A DNA stretch of 64,000 nt from Flavobacterium aeripolare (lineage in GTDB: Bacteria > Bacteroidota > Bacteroidia > Flavobacteriales > Flavobacteriaceae): NCBI RefSeq assembly GCF_013294025.1, contig NZ_JABSNL010000004.1, positions 62,001 to 126,000 of the forward strand, written 5' to 3'. Under the pieces are notes generated by a model. The model searched no databases, was not told where the DNA came from, and was given only the letters and a program-made list of their open reading frames with translations. Below, piece by piece: positions 16,755 through 26,049 of this stretch. The position numbers and the translations under genes were made by a program. Numbering within the stretch: the first letter of the stretch is position 1; every line of letters begins with the position of its first letter.

Positions 16755-17320
16755 ATTTTAAAATTTTGAATGGGTTGATTACTGTTCCAAATACTTCCTA
16801 ATAGCGCTAAATCATCAAATCCAAGTTGGTAGGTTTTCGCTATATTCTCAATTGAGATTCCTCCCAAAGCCACTATTTTAGTTTTAAAATTGGTTCGCTC
16901 GGCAATTGCTTTTTCAGCATCTAAATCAGATTTATAATCGGGTTTGGAAATACTTTGATAAATCGGACTCAAAAAGGCGTATTCAAAACAACTGTCAAGT
17001 TGGTTAAAATTAGCCATTGTATGAATTGAAGTCGATTTGATAAAACCATCGTTATTATCTTTTGATTCCAAATCCAAAGCTGCTCTGGCACTTTCAGTAA
17101 AATGAATGCGATGAATTCCAAATTCATTTGCCACTTGATGCTGCTGATGTAAAACCAATCGCGATCGAAATTCAGGATTTACTTTCGATAAAAACAACCT
17201 TAGTTCTTCAACTGAATAATTAGGTTTACGCACATGAAGCAACTCCAATCCACACTCAAAAAGAGCTTGAATGGTGTTGGTTTCATTTGCTATAGCAATT
17301 GGATTCGTGATTACAATCAT
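16727..17320 (-). CDS. Second ThiE/TenI-like protein
   Basis: A 197-residue TIM-barrel protein related to ThiE and TenI. It keeps LLHVRKPNYS, YAFLSPIYQSISKPDY and IVALGGISIENIAKTYQLGF, which match ThiE-type phosphate and pyrimidine sites. The INDRVDLA and GVHLGQ motifs are replaced by LHQQHQVANEF and IHRIHFTES, more like TenI, the thiazole tautomerase. Within an operon that already has thiE, a tautomerase or accessory role is the better guess. Many databases would simply call it thiamine phosphate synthase. It overlaps thiD by 28 bases and follows thiC by 40. Confidence 0.82.
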   Translation of the reverse strand: MIVITNPIAIANETNTIQALFECGLELLHVRKPNYSVEELRLFLSKVNPEFRSRLVLHQQHQVANEFGIHRIHFTESARAALDLESKDNNDGFIKSTSIHTMANFNQLDSCFEYAFLSPIYQSISKPDYKSDLDAEKAIAERTNFKTKIVALGGISIENIAKTYQLGFDDLALLGSIWNSNQPIQNFKICQKIAHLY

Positions 17321-17360
17321 AATCTTGACTCTTGGATCTTTATTCTATTTTCTTTAGGCT

Positions 17361-19202
<1,842 letters not shown>

Positions 19203-19254
19203 TTAGTTTAGGCGTAAATGGCATGCGGACTGATTCGAACTGCATCGTATACAA

Positions 19255-19345
19255 TTTTTATATTTATTGGGTACAGATTGCACGCGGATTCAACAGATTT
19301 GCAAAAGCAAAAACGCGGATTGACGCGGATTTTATTTTTATTGCA
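19255..19345 (-). repeat. Dispersed CGCGGAT repeat between thiS and thiC
   Basis: GCACGCGGATT, GCAAAAGCAAAAACGCGG and ATTGACGCGGATTTT form a diverged reverse-complement copy of the array at 11425-11990 (compare ATCCG..TTTTTGCTTTAGC). The gap holds no gene. Confidence 0.65.
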
Positions 19346-19429
19346 GCTTAATAATTGGAATTTGTTCGTCAAAGTTTGATTGGATGTAAAATAGCAGGTA
19401 GAATTTTTAATTGTAGTAATTGATACTTA

Positions 19430-19487
19430 CTAATCTCTAATTACTCCTCACCAATCACTAATCACCAATCACTCTTCACCAATCATC
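19430..19487 (-). repeat. Low-complexity CACCAATCACTAAT repeat
   Basis: Imperfect seven-base words (CACTAAT, CACCAAT, CACTCTT) repeat about seven times directly downstream of the thiS stop. The reverse complement gives the same AGTGATTAGTGA words seen at 12713-13080, so two gaps of one operon share this sequence type. Confidence 0.6.
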
Positions 19488-19689
19488 CTCCTTGGGTTGC
19501 GGAAATAATTAAAACGGTATCGGTTTCTTTTAGGGGATGGGAATTCCAATTGGATTTAGGAATTACGGTGTCGTTAATGGCTATGGCGATTCCGTTTTGT
19601 TTTTCGGGAATTTCCAAGTCAAGAAGTGCCTGAACAGTTAAGTTACTGCTGGCAAAATGTTTGTTTTGATTGTTGATTTTAAGTTCCAT
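19483..19689 (-). CDS. thiS: Sulfur carrier protein ThiS
   Basis: A ubiquitin-fold carrier whose C-terminal Gly-Gly is adenylated by ThiF and turned into the thiocarboxylate that donates sulfur to ThiG. From the ATG at 19689 it has 68 residues and ends in ISATQGG, the expected tail. The frame is open 32 codons further upstream, but that part crosses riboswitch leader DNA and has no ThiS homology, so I reject it. It is the first gene of the thiamine operon. A CCATTCC word in the leader can pair with GGAATGG at the start codon, which would hide the start site. Confidence 0.92.
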   Translation of the reverse strand: MELKINNQNKHFASSNLTVQALLDLEIPEKQNGIAIAINDTVIPKSNWNSHPLKETDTVLIISATQGG

Positions 19690-19789
19690 TCCTTTTGAGT
19701 TTAGTTGTTTTAGCGCCGTATTAAAACGCGGCTCAACTTTAGGAATGGCTACAAGTTGTCCCAAAAAAGGGACCATAGAAGTCATCGTA

Positions 19790-19870
19790 CTTTTCCCTAC
19801 GCTAGTATGAACTAGATCAGGTTCAGAGGGTAATTCTCAGCCTACAAAGTTGTAGACACCCCTAAAGTGT
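19790..19870 (-). ncRNA. TPP riboswitch (THI element)
   Basis: On the minus strand the conserved THI-box pieces occur in order: GGGGTGTC, GGCTGAGA, ACCCTCTGAACCTGAT and GCGTAGGGAA. This is the thiamine pyrophosphate aptamer, which shuts down expression when TPP binds. It leads the thiS-thiF operon. Downstream, GTCCC-TTTTTT-GGGAC and the CCATTCC/GGAATGG pair around the thiS start could form the expression platform; blocking of translation seems likelier than termination because no clear T-run follows. The mechanism is inferred. Confidence 0.95.
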
Positions 19871-19986
19871 GCCACAAATGTAAGGGTTTTTTTAGTTTTA
19901 AGATTTTTTTTCAAGTTAAATTTTTGTCGTCAAATAGTGATTTTTGTGAAATCATCTACTCTTGAGTAAAGAATAGCGTGTGGAAA

Positions 19987-20559
19987 TTAGCTTTTTTTCC
20001 AGCAACTTTCCACGTGGTCATTGACCATTCCGGTGGCTTGCATAAAGGCATAAATAACCGTAGATCCAACAAATTTAAAGCCTCTTTTTTTTAAATCTTT
20101 GCTAATTTTATCAGAAAGTGGGGTAGTAGCAGGAACGTCTTTTAGCGTTTTTGGGTTATTGATGAGCGGTTTTCCATCTGTGAATTCCCAAATATATTTC
20201 GAAAAAGAGCCAAATTCTTCTTGAATAGTAATAAAGTTTTGGGCATTGGTTACCGTCGAATATACTTTGAGTTTGTTGCGGATGATACCTGCATCTTGTA
20301 ATAAATCTAGGATTTTGTCATCGTTGTATGCTGCTATTTTTGTATGATCGAATTGGTCAAAGGCAGCACGGAAATTTTCTCTTTTATTGAGAATAGTAAT
20401 CCAACTCAAGCCTGCTTGAAAAGTCTCAAGTAATAAAAATTCAAATAATGTAGCATCATCATAAACGGGAGTTCCCCATTCTTGATCGTGATACTCTTTG
20501 TACAAATCGCTGGATAAGCACCAGCCACATCTTGGTTTTTCGTCTGTGATACTATTCAT
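19987..20559 (-). CDS. tag: DNA-3-methyladenine glycosylase I
   Basis: Tag excises 3-methyladenine from alkylated DNA. The 190-residue length is normal. The N-terminal CGWCLSSDLYKEYHDQEWG, the FEFLLLETFQAGLSW block with the catalytic-pocket glutamate, and the C-terminal H-x3-C (HVESCW) that with the N-terminal cysteine makes the zinc site are all visible. Its start overlaps the end of the transporter gene upstream by 8 bases, so the two form an operon. Confidence 0.96.
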   Translation of the reverse strand: MNSITDEKPRCGWCLSSDLYKEYHDQEWGTPVYDDATLFEFLLLETFQAGLSWITILNKRENFRAAFDQFDHTKIAAYNDDKILDLLQDAGIIRNKLKVYSTVTNAQNFITIQEEFGSFSKYIWEFTDGKPLINNPKTLKDVPATTPLSDKISKDLKKRGFKFVGSTVIYAFMQATGMVNDHVESCWKKS

Positions 20560-21199
20560 TGTGCAAGTATTTTTCGATTAGAGAATGTCCCAAATAAATT
20601 AAAGGAGTCAAAGCGATGGCGATAATTAGCTTTACAAAATATCCTGTAAAAGCCGATGCTATAAAGACTTCGGTGGTCATTTTACCCGTCATCCAGAACG
20701 CAATTCCTAATACTATAAAACTATCAAATAATTGCGATATTACAGTTGACCCCGTACTTCTTAGCCAGATCATTTTGTTACCCGTTTTGTTTTTTAGAAA
20801 ATGAAAAATAGTAACATCGATGAGTTGAGAAACCATAAAGGCGATAATACTACCAATAATTATCCACAAACTTTGACCGAAAACGCCATTGAATTGATTG
20901 TCAGACACGAGTCCGTCACCTGCAACGGCTGGAATTTGCATCGCTGCGTAGATAATTATAAAGGTATAGGCAATAAGGCAAGCTGTTATTAGGGATAGTT
21001 TTTTGACGCCTTTCTCCCCAAAGTATTCATTGATTAAATCAGTAGTAACAAATACGATGGGCCATGGTAAGATGCCAACGCTCATGAGGTAGGGACCAAC
21101 TTGAATTAATTTCCCACCAATCAACTCGGCTACAACGGCATTGGTGATAAATATTCCGGCTAGGATGATGTAAACGGTTTCTTTTTTGGATTGAAGCAT
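20552..21199 (-). CDS. yhhQ: Queuosine precursor transporter (YhhQ/VUT family)
   Basis: An inner-membrane transporter of about 215 residues with six predicted helices, from the family that imports preQ0/preQ1 for queuosine synthesis. Typical segments are GGKLIQVGPYLMSVGILPWP followed by the FVTTDLINEYFGEKG block, and SQLIDVTIFHFLK. I chose the ATG at 21199 because the longer start at 21217 overlaps the -7 element. It is cotranscribed with tag. queG, a later queuosine enzyme, lies at the other end of the window. Confidence 0.92.
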   Translation of the reverse strand: MLQSKKETVYIILAGIFITNAVVAELIGGKLIQVGPYLMSVGILPWPIVFVTTDLINEYFGEKGVKKLSLITACLIAYTFIIIYAAMQIPAVAGDGLVSDNQFNGVFGQSLWIIIGSIIAFMVSQLIDVTIFHFLKNKTGNKMIWLRSTGSTVISQLFDSFIVLGIAFWMTGKMTTEVFIASAFTGYFVKLIIAIALTPLIYLGHSLIEKYLHNE

Positions 21200-21214
21200 A
21201 AAAATTGTAAAACT

Positions 21215-21222
21215 CAAATTTA
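21215..21222 (-). promoter_or_regulatory. Promoter -7 element TAAATTTG for yhhQ-tag
   Basis: Matches TAnnTTTG on the minus strand, 16 bases before the chosen ATG. It argues against the start at 21217 and implies a very short leader. Confidence 0.5.
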
Positions 21223-21390
21223 GTCTTTTATTTTTTTATCGGAAACCAAATTACATCTAATGAAACAAGTTTTATTGTTCCTTTTTTAGTGCTCTCGTAC
21301 GTTTATAAAGTAATTCGTTGTAATCGAACTATATAAAGCGCCTACTATTTCTAAGCTCTTAGGATTTATCTTATGTCTTTTTTGTGATTT

Positions 21391-21473
21391 GTAGTAAAAT
21401 AATTAGGTTTAATTGTTTTTCTTCTTTTGCTTTGTTCCCGAACGTATAAAACCATTTGTTTAATATTTTAACA
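21391..21473 (+). repeat. Conserved cassette leader, copy B
   Basis: About 83 bases starting GTAGTAAAATAATTAGGTTT and ending TTTTAACA are nearly identical to 25601-25683. Shared blocks include TTTGCTTTGTTC and an ACGT-x-ATAA motif. It lies just before a degenerate peptide frame and a GLPGLI gene, the same place as in the other cassette, and so is probably an untranslated leader with a regulatory function. Confidence 0.75.
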
Positions 21474-21500
21474 GCTAAGCAGCTAAATTATTTTAATATT

Positions 21501-21737
21501 ATTAAAAACTTCGTATTGTCTGTAATACTTATGCGAACTGGAACACCTGCTTTTGCATACGCTACAGACTTAAGTAAAGTTATATAATAAATTGAAAAAC
21601 TAAATTTTGTAATGATATCATTTGTTAAGTTAGATAGTCTTATTATTAAATCTTGTATTTATGAAGTTATGTGTATTAGGACTTTTCAAAAAATTGGTGA
21701 GATCATAGTGACTCAAGACCTGAATGTTATCAGGTAA
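21501..21737 (+). pseudogene. Degenerate small exported peptide gene (ATT start, two internal stops)
   Basis: Behind the conserved leader a frame opens at ATT with KNFVLSVIL and PAFAYATD, which reads like a signal peptide with an AYA cleavage site and matches the KKFLLSATLL opening of the peptide at 25710. After 28 codons it meets TAA TAA. The same frame then stays open for 48 more codons with two cysteines (SCIYEVMC) up to a TAA at 21735. Position and opening suggest a peptide gene inactivated by stop codons, or a truncated 28-residue product. Chance cannot be excluded. Confidence 0.4.
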
Positions 21738-21844
21738 CCATTGACAACTTATGAAATGAAAGATATAAGTGCTTATATTATTCAATAAACATTGTTTAAA
21801 CACATAAGCTGGTCATAAGACTGCCTTTAGTAAAAATAAAATAA

Positions 21845-22654
21845 ATGAAAAAATTAATTTTTGGAGTGGTTTTATTGTCACAATTTTGTTTTAGCCAAAG
21901 TGCTAACGATGCAATTTTAAAAGTCGAATACGACGAATATCGAATATATACTCAGGGTTTTATAAATTTAGATTTAGGAACATTACTTGTTTCAAAAAAT
22001 ACCTCGTATTACAATTCAGTGGTGCAAAATAAAATAACAGATAATTTGGTCTCTAATGAAAATGCTTTAATGTTCACAAAAGGTAGTGACAAGAAAGAAT
22101 TATTACCAGAAATTATTATTGACAGAGCAAACAATTTATTAACTGAAAGAGTTTTTGAAAATCTATATATAGATGGTTACTTTGCTGTTCAAGAACCTCT
22201 GCCAAAAATGAACTGGAAATTATTAAATGAAGGAAAAAAAATAGGAGAATACGACTGTAAAAAAGCTTCTGTTGAATTTAGAGGTAGAACCTATTATGCT
22301 TGGTACACTATGGAAATTCCTGTCTCGCTTGGTCCTTGGAAATTTAATGGTCTCCCGGGTCTTATTCTAGAAGTTGATGATGTAAAAGAAGTTTATAAAT
22401 GGCAGGCGAAAACGGTTTCTTATAATAGCCATGTTTCCGAAAAAGAGATTCTAGTCAAAGTTCAAAATGATTCAAGGTTTGAGGATATTTCATTTAAAGA
22501 TTTTGATACTAAAATAGTAAAAAAAATTCAAGATAAAATTCAAACAATTAAGTCAAGAAGCGGCGGTAGAGGTGCTCAATTTGGGATGACTACTACTTTT
22601 GAGTTTGATAAAGAACCTATAAATGAGTATCGCACAGAAATGCAATTTAATTAA
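21845..22654 (+). CDS. GLPGLI family protein (cassette B)
   Basis: A 269-residue exported protein of the GLPGLI family. The signal peptide covers 1-18 (MKKLIFGVVL, ending FSQ). The mature part has one cysteine in GEYDCKKAS, then YYAWYTMEIPVSLGPWKFN and the signature GLPGLILEVDD. It has a longer C-terminal tail than the copies at 639 and 2026. The frameshifted receptor gene begins four bases after its stop. Upstream are the shared 83-base leader and a broken peptide frame. Function unknown. Confidence 0.88.
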   Translation: MKKLIFGVVLLSQFCFSQSANDAILKVEYDEYRIYTQGFINLDLGTLLVSKNTSYYNSVVQNKITDNLVSNENALMFTKGSDKKELLPEIIIDRANNLLTERVFENLYIDGYFAVQEPLPKMNWKLLNEGKKIGEYDCKKASVEFRGRTYYAWYTMEIPVSLGPWKFNGLPGLILEVDDVKEVYKWQAKTVSYNSHVSEKEILVKVQNDSRFEDISFKDFDTKIVKKIQDKIQTIKSRSGGRGAQFGMTTTFEFDKEPINEYRTEMQFN

Positions 22655-22658
22655 AAGT

Positions 22659-22979
22659 ATGCGCTTTATTTTTTTTAGTATTAGTCATAATAAACAAAAG
22701 CTTAAAAAATTGCTTATCAATAGTAAAACAGTGTACGCTACTATTTTCTTTCTTATCCTGAGCAGCACAGTTTTTTCTCAAACTTTAATTAAAGGTAGCG
22801 TAAAGAATAGCGAAAATGTAAATATGCAGAATGTAAGCGTTTTGCTAATGAACGAAAGCGAGGATTTGCTTAACTACGCTTCTACAAATAAAAATGGATC
22901 TTTTTCATTTGAAGTTTATGATAGTACTAGAAAATTTTTAGTTTTCAGGGCAATCGGTTATGATGAAAACAAGATTTAA
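22659..22979 (+). CDS. N-terminal piece of frameshifted TonB-receptor-like protein
   Basis: Encodes a basic N-terminus, a hydrophobic export signal (VYATIFFLILSSTVFSQ) and a carboxypeptidase-regulatory-like domain (IKGSVKNSENVNMQNVSVLL, then TNKNGSFSFEVYD). It ends at TAA in YDENKI. Homology continues in another frame (minus one base) straight after: NKTNLVDLDGLILQTKPIELKEIVLD and on into the plug. The same gene in the cassettes at 2745 and 27488 is unbroken. So this is either a real inactivating frameshift or a sequencing error. I chose the ATG at 22659; the frame opens earlier, but that part overlaps the GLPGLI gene. Confidence 0.7.
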   Translation: MRFIFFSISHNKQKLKKLLINSKTVYATIFFLILSSTVFSQTLIKGSVKNSENVNMQNVSVLLMNESEDLLNYASTNKNGSFSFEVYDSTRKFLVFRAIGYDENKI

Positions 22980-25378
22980 TTAATAATAAAACAAATTTAG
23001 TTGACCTTGATGGGCTCATACTGCAGACGAAGCCAATAGAACTTAAAGAAATAGTACTTGATATAAAAAAGCCAATATTTATCAAAAAAGACACTATTGT
23101 TTTTGATGCAAAATCGTTTTTGCAAGGAAATGAGCAAGTAGTAGAAGATTTATTGAAAAAAATACCTGGATTAAATATTGATGTCAAAGGAACTATAAAA
23201 ATTGGCAACCAGGAAATTGAAAAAGTCATGATTGATGGAGATGATTTTTTTGAAAAAGGATATAAATTGCTTACTAAAAACATGCCTGTAAGTCCAATTG
23301 ATAAGGTTGAGCTTTATCAAAATTATTCCAATAATAAACATTTAAAAGGTATTGAAAACAGTAATAAAGTAGCATTAAATCTCACTTTAAAAGAAGATGC
23401 CAAGCGTATTTGGTTTGGAAATGCTGCTGGAGGCTATGGCTTAGTATCAGAAAACAGATATGACTTTAGAGCCAATCTAATGAACTTTGGTAAAAAAGCG
23501 AAACATTATTTTTTTACTAATGTTAACAATGTAGGTTTTGACGCCGTGGGGGACATCAATATGTTAGTGCGACCTCTACGATTTGATGAGCCGGGCAGTA
23601 TTGGTGATAATCAAAGCGCTACTAGTTTATTAGGTTTGGCTGCTGACTTACCTGACTTGAAACTGAAGAGAGTTAATTTTAATAATGCAGAGACCCTTTC
23701 ACTAAATAGCATTTTCACATTTTCAGATAAAGTGAAAATAAAGACATTAGGGTTTTTAAATACGGATGAAAATGATTTTTTTAGGAATAGCTTTGAAACC
23801 TTCGCCGCAGGAACAACGCGTTTTCAAAACACAGAAGATTTTGTAGGAAGAAAAACTAAGGTGACAGGTTTTGGAAAAATAGATTTAACCTACGATATCT
23901 CTAAAAATAAAACACTCGAATACACTGGTAAATTTAATAAAACCGACGAAAAAAATAGCAGTGATTTACTTTTTAATACTGATTTGTTAAACGAGCGATT
24001 AAATTTGAATAATCAGCTTTTTGATCAAAAAATAGTTTTTACGGATAAGTTTAAGGACAAGAAAGTTTTTGTACTTTCAGGTCGATATATCAATGAAAAA
24101 ACGCCACAGAATTATTCGACTAATCAGTTTCTTTTTCAAGATTTATTTTCAGTAAACGCAAATGATACAAAGCAATTTTCAGAGAATAGTATGCAATTTG
24201 CTGGAGTAGAGGGGCATCTGTTAGATAAAAGAGAAAATGGAGATTTACTAGAATTAAAGGGCGGGAGTCAGTTTAGATTAGACCATTTAAATACTCGTTT
24301 TGAATTAGTGGATAGCCAATCTAGTACGATGAATCCTAACGGTTATCAAAATAATTTAAAGTATGGCACCACAGATTTGTATGCCTCAGTCAAGTACCGT
24401 TTTAAGCTCAACAATTTCTCAATACTCACGCAATCTGATTTTCACCAATTATTTAATCGGATAGAAAATTTTGATGTTAGTAGAAACGAAAGTCCATTTT
24501 TTATTATTCCAAAAATAGGTACAGATTGGAAAATAAATGAAAAGAATAAGATCATGACGAGCTACACCTTGAATAAGACCAACGCGGGTGTTTTGGATGT
24601 GTATTCAGGCTTTGTGCAAACTGGTTTTCGTTCGCTTTCAAAAGGACTCGATGGTTTTAATCAATTAAGTTCCTCTTCTGCAATTTTAAATTACACTTTT
24701 GGTAGTTGGGGCGACAAGTTTTTTGCTAATAGCTTTCTATTGTATTCTAAGAATAATGATTTTTATACTACTAATTCGATCATAACTCAAAATTATTCGC
24801 AGGCTGAAAAAATCATTATTAAGGATAGAGAATTTATCTCTATGTCCTCAAGTATTGATAGGTACTTTAAATCAATACAGTCCAATTTAAAATTGACACT
24901 AGGAGCAAATAAAAGCAACTTTAAGAATAGTGTAAACAACACCAACTTAAGAGAAGTCACTAATCTAGGCGCTGATTATGGTTTTGAGCTAAGGTCAGGA
25001 TTTAAAGGGCTTTTTAATTATCACCTGGGTTCAAAATGGAATTATAACCAAGTCAAAACTACTATAAAAAACGATTTCACGGATAATATGAGTTTTCTAG
25101 ACTTGTCGATGCAGTTTAATGATACGTTCAATGTGCAAGTGCAAGGAGAGCGCTACTTTTTTGGAAATTTAAACAAAGGGAGTAATCAATATTATTTTGT
25201 AGATGTCGAGGCTCGCTATGTGGTAAAACCGAATAAGCTCACTTTTTTCCTTTCTGGAAACAACCTTTTTAATACCCAAACTTTCAAAAACTACAGTGTT
25301 TCGGATATCAGTATTTCGCAAACAGAGTATCGATTAGTTCCTAGGTATGTGTTGCTTAAAATGGAGTATCGTTTTTAA
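22967..25378 (+). CDS. Plug and barrel piece of frameshifted TonB-receptor-like protein
   Basis: This holds the remainder of the receptor: plug-like segment KKDTIVFDAKSFLQGNE followed by the LLKKIPGLNIDVKGTIKIG and MIDGDDFFEKGYKLL blocks, then a beta-barrel ending RYVLLKMEYRF, the expected aromatic C-terminus. No ATG precedes the plug in this frame; the first usual start codon is a TTG at 23120, inside the plug. Without the export signal of the preceding piece it could not reach the outer membrane, so the gene is probably broken unless a frameshift is programmed. No canonical slippery heptamer is seen at the junction. Confidence 0.75.
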   Translation, partial: KQDLINNKTNLVDLDGLILQTKPIELKEIVLDIKKPIFIKKDTIVFDAKSFLQGNEQVVEDLLKKIPGLNIDVKGTIKIGNQEIEKVMIDGDDFFEKGYKLLTKNMPVSPIDKVELYQNYSNNKHLKGIENSNKVALNLTLKEDAKRIWFGNAAGGYGLVSENRYDFRANLMNFGKKAKHYFFTNVNNVGFDAVGDINMLVRPLRFDEPGSIGDNQSATSLLGLAADLPDLKLKRVNFNNAETLSLNSIFTFSDKVKIKTLGFLNTDENDFFRNSFETFAAGTTRFQNTEDFVGRKTKVTGFGKIDLTYDISKNKTLEYTGKFNKTDEKNSSDLLFNTDLLNERLNLNNQLFDQKIVFTDKFKDKKVFVLSGRYINEKTPQNYSTNQFLFQDLFSVNANDTKQFSENSMQFAGVEGHLLDKRENGDLLELKGGSQFRLDHLNTRFELVDSQSSTMNPNGYQNNLKYGTTDLYASVKYRFKLNNFSILTQSDFHQLFNRIENFDVSRNESPFFIIPKIGTDWKINEKNKIMTSYTLNKTNAGVLDVYSGFVQTGFRSLSKGLDGFNQLSSSSAILNYTFGSWGDKFFANSFLLYSKNNDFYTTNSIITQNYSQAEKIIIKDREFISMSSSIDRYFKSIQSNLKLTLGANKSNFKNSVNNTNLREVTNLGADYGFELRSGFKGLFNYHLGSKWNYNQVKTTIKNDFTDNMSFLDLSMQFNDTFNVQVQGERYFFGNLNKGSNQYYFVDVEARYVVKPNKLTFFLSGNNLFNTQTFKNYSVSDISISQTEYRLVPRYVLLKMEYRF

Positions 25379-25593
25379 GTCAAAATGATACCCTCTTTGA
25401 GATAGATTTTTAGTCAGTAATTTGTGATTCGAATTGTCGTGAAATTAAAGTTGGAGTAGTTCTAGTTACAATTTAATATTGTTTTGTGGTTTTTTAAAAG
25501 TTTTAAATTAGTTTTATTCACAAAGAATAGATTATCGGTGCTTTGCGAAGCCTTGTGTTTTCTAGATTGTAAGTTTAATATTAAAAATAATTT
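25379..25593 (+). other. Intergenic, no feature recognised
   Basis: AT-rich spacer between the broken receptor gene of cassette B and the promoter of cassette C. I see no gene, clear terminator or repeat in it. Confidence 0.5.
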
Positions 25594-25601
25594 TATTTTT
25601 G
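25594..25601 (+). promoter_or_regulatory. Cassette C promoter, -7 element TATTTTTG
   Basis: Matches TAnnTTTG and touches the 5' edge of the conserved 83-base leader. Transcription would therefore start inside its first few bases and the conserved block would be RNA leader. Confidence 0.5.
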
Positions 25602-25683
25602 TAGTAAAATAATTAGGTTTAATCGTTCTTTTTTTTTGCTTTGTTCTCGGACGTCCATAACCACTTGTTAAAATAGTTTAACA
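25601..25683 (+). repeat. Conserved cassette leader, copy C
   Basis: Second copy of the leader at 21391-21473. The first 23 bases are identical, the rest differs at scattered positions, and both end TTTAACA. It is placed between a consensus -7 element and a peptide gene that starts at a non-ATG codon. Confidence 0.75.
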
Positions 25684-25709
25684 AGGAACAAACCTAAAAA
25701 GTATAAATC

Positions 25710-25994
25710 ATAAAAAAATTCTTACTAAGTGCAACTTTATTAGTTGCTTTTTCTTTAACTTCGTTAGCAGGGGAGAAAAACTCATCTGAAACAGCTACGG
25801 ATTTTGAGACATCTTCAAGTTTGTCCAAATCGGCAGAATCAAATATAGTAGAAGGTCAAATTTTAGACGGTTGTGAAACTAGTACTATTAGATGGTCAAG
25901 TGCGATAGGTGATGGCCGCGGAGGAATAATTCTGACATTTCATAAAGCAACTTTAGTTAAATGCGATGATGGTTTTACCGCTATTGTTAATTAA
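25710..25994 (+). CDS. Small exported two-cysteine protein with ATA start
   Basis: A 94-codon frame with no ATG, GTG or TTG at its beginning. It starts at ATA (or the ATC before it), directly after an in-frame TAA at 25704. The first residues, KKFLLSATLLVAFSLTSLAG, are a textbook signal peptide with cleavage near SLA, which makes translation from this point very likely. The mature part is Ser/Glu-rich at first, then has DGCETSTIRW, GDGRGG and LVKCDDG, with two cysteines 30 residues apart; the CET tripeptide is shared with the protein at 1695. It precedes two GLPGLI genes and a receptor. Function unknown; cargo, ligand or structural partner of the cassette are all possible. Confidence 0.6.
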   Translation: MKKFLLSATLLVAFSLTSLAGEKNSSETATDFETSSSLSKSAESNIVEGQILDGCETSTIRWSSAIGDGRGGIILTFHKATLVKCDDGFTAIVN

Positions 25995-26049
25995 TATTAA
26001 GTTCACATATTAGGGAATGGTTTACCACTCCTTTTTAAATTATCTTACC

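Noticed and set aside
19690..19785. N-terminal extension of thiS to 19785
   Set aside because: It overlaps the riboswitch expression region and has no ThiS homology; the 68-residue form has the normal length.
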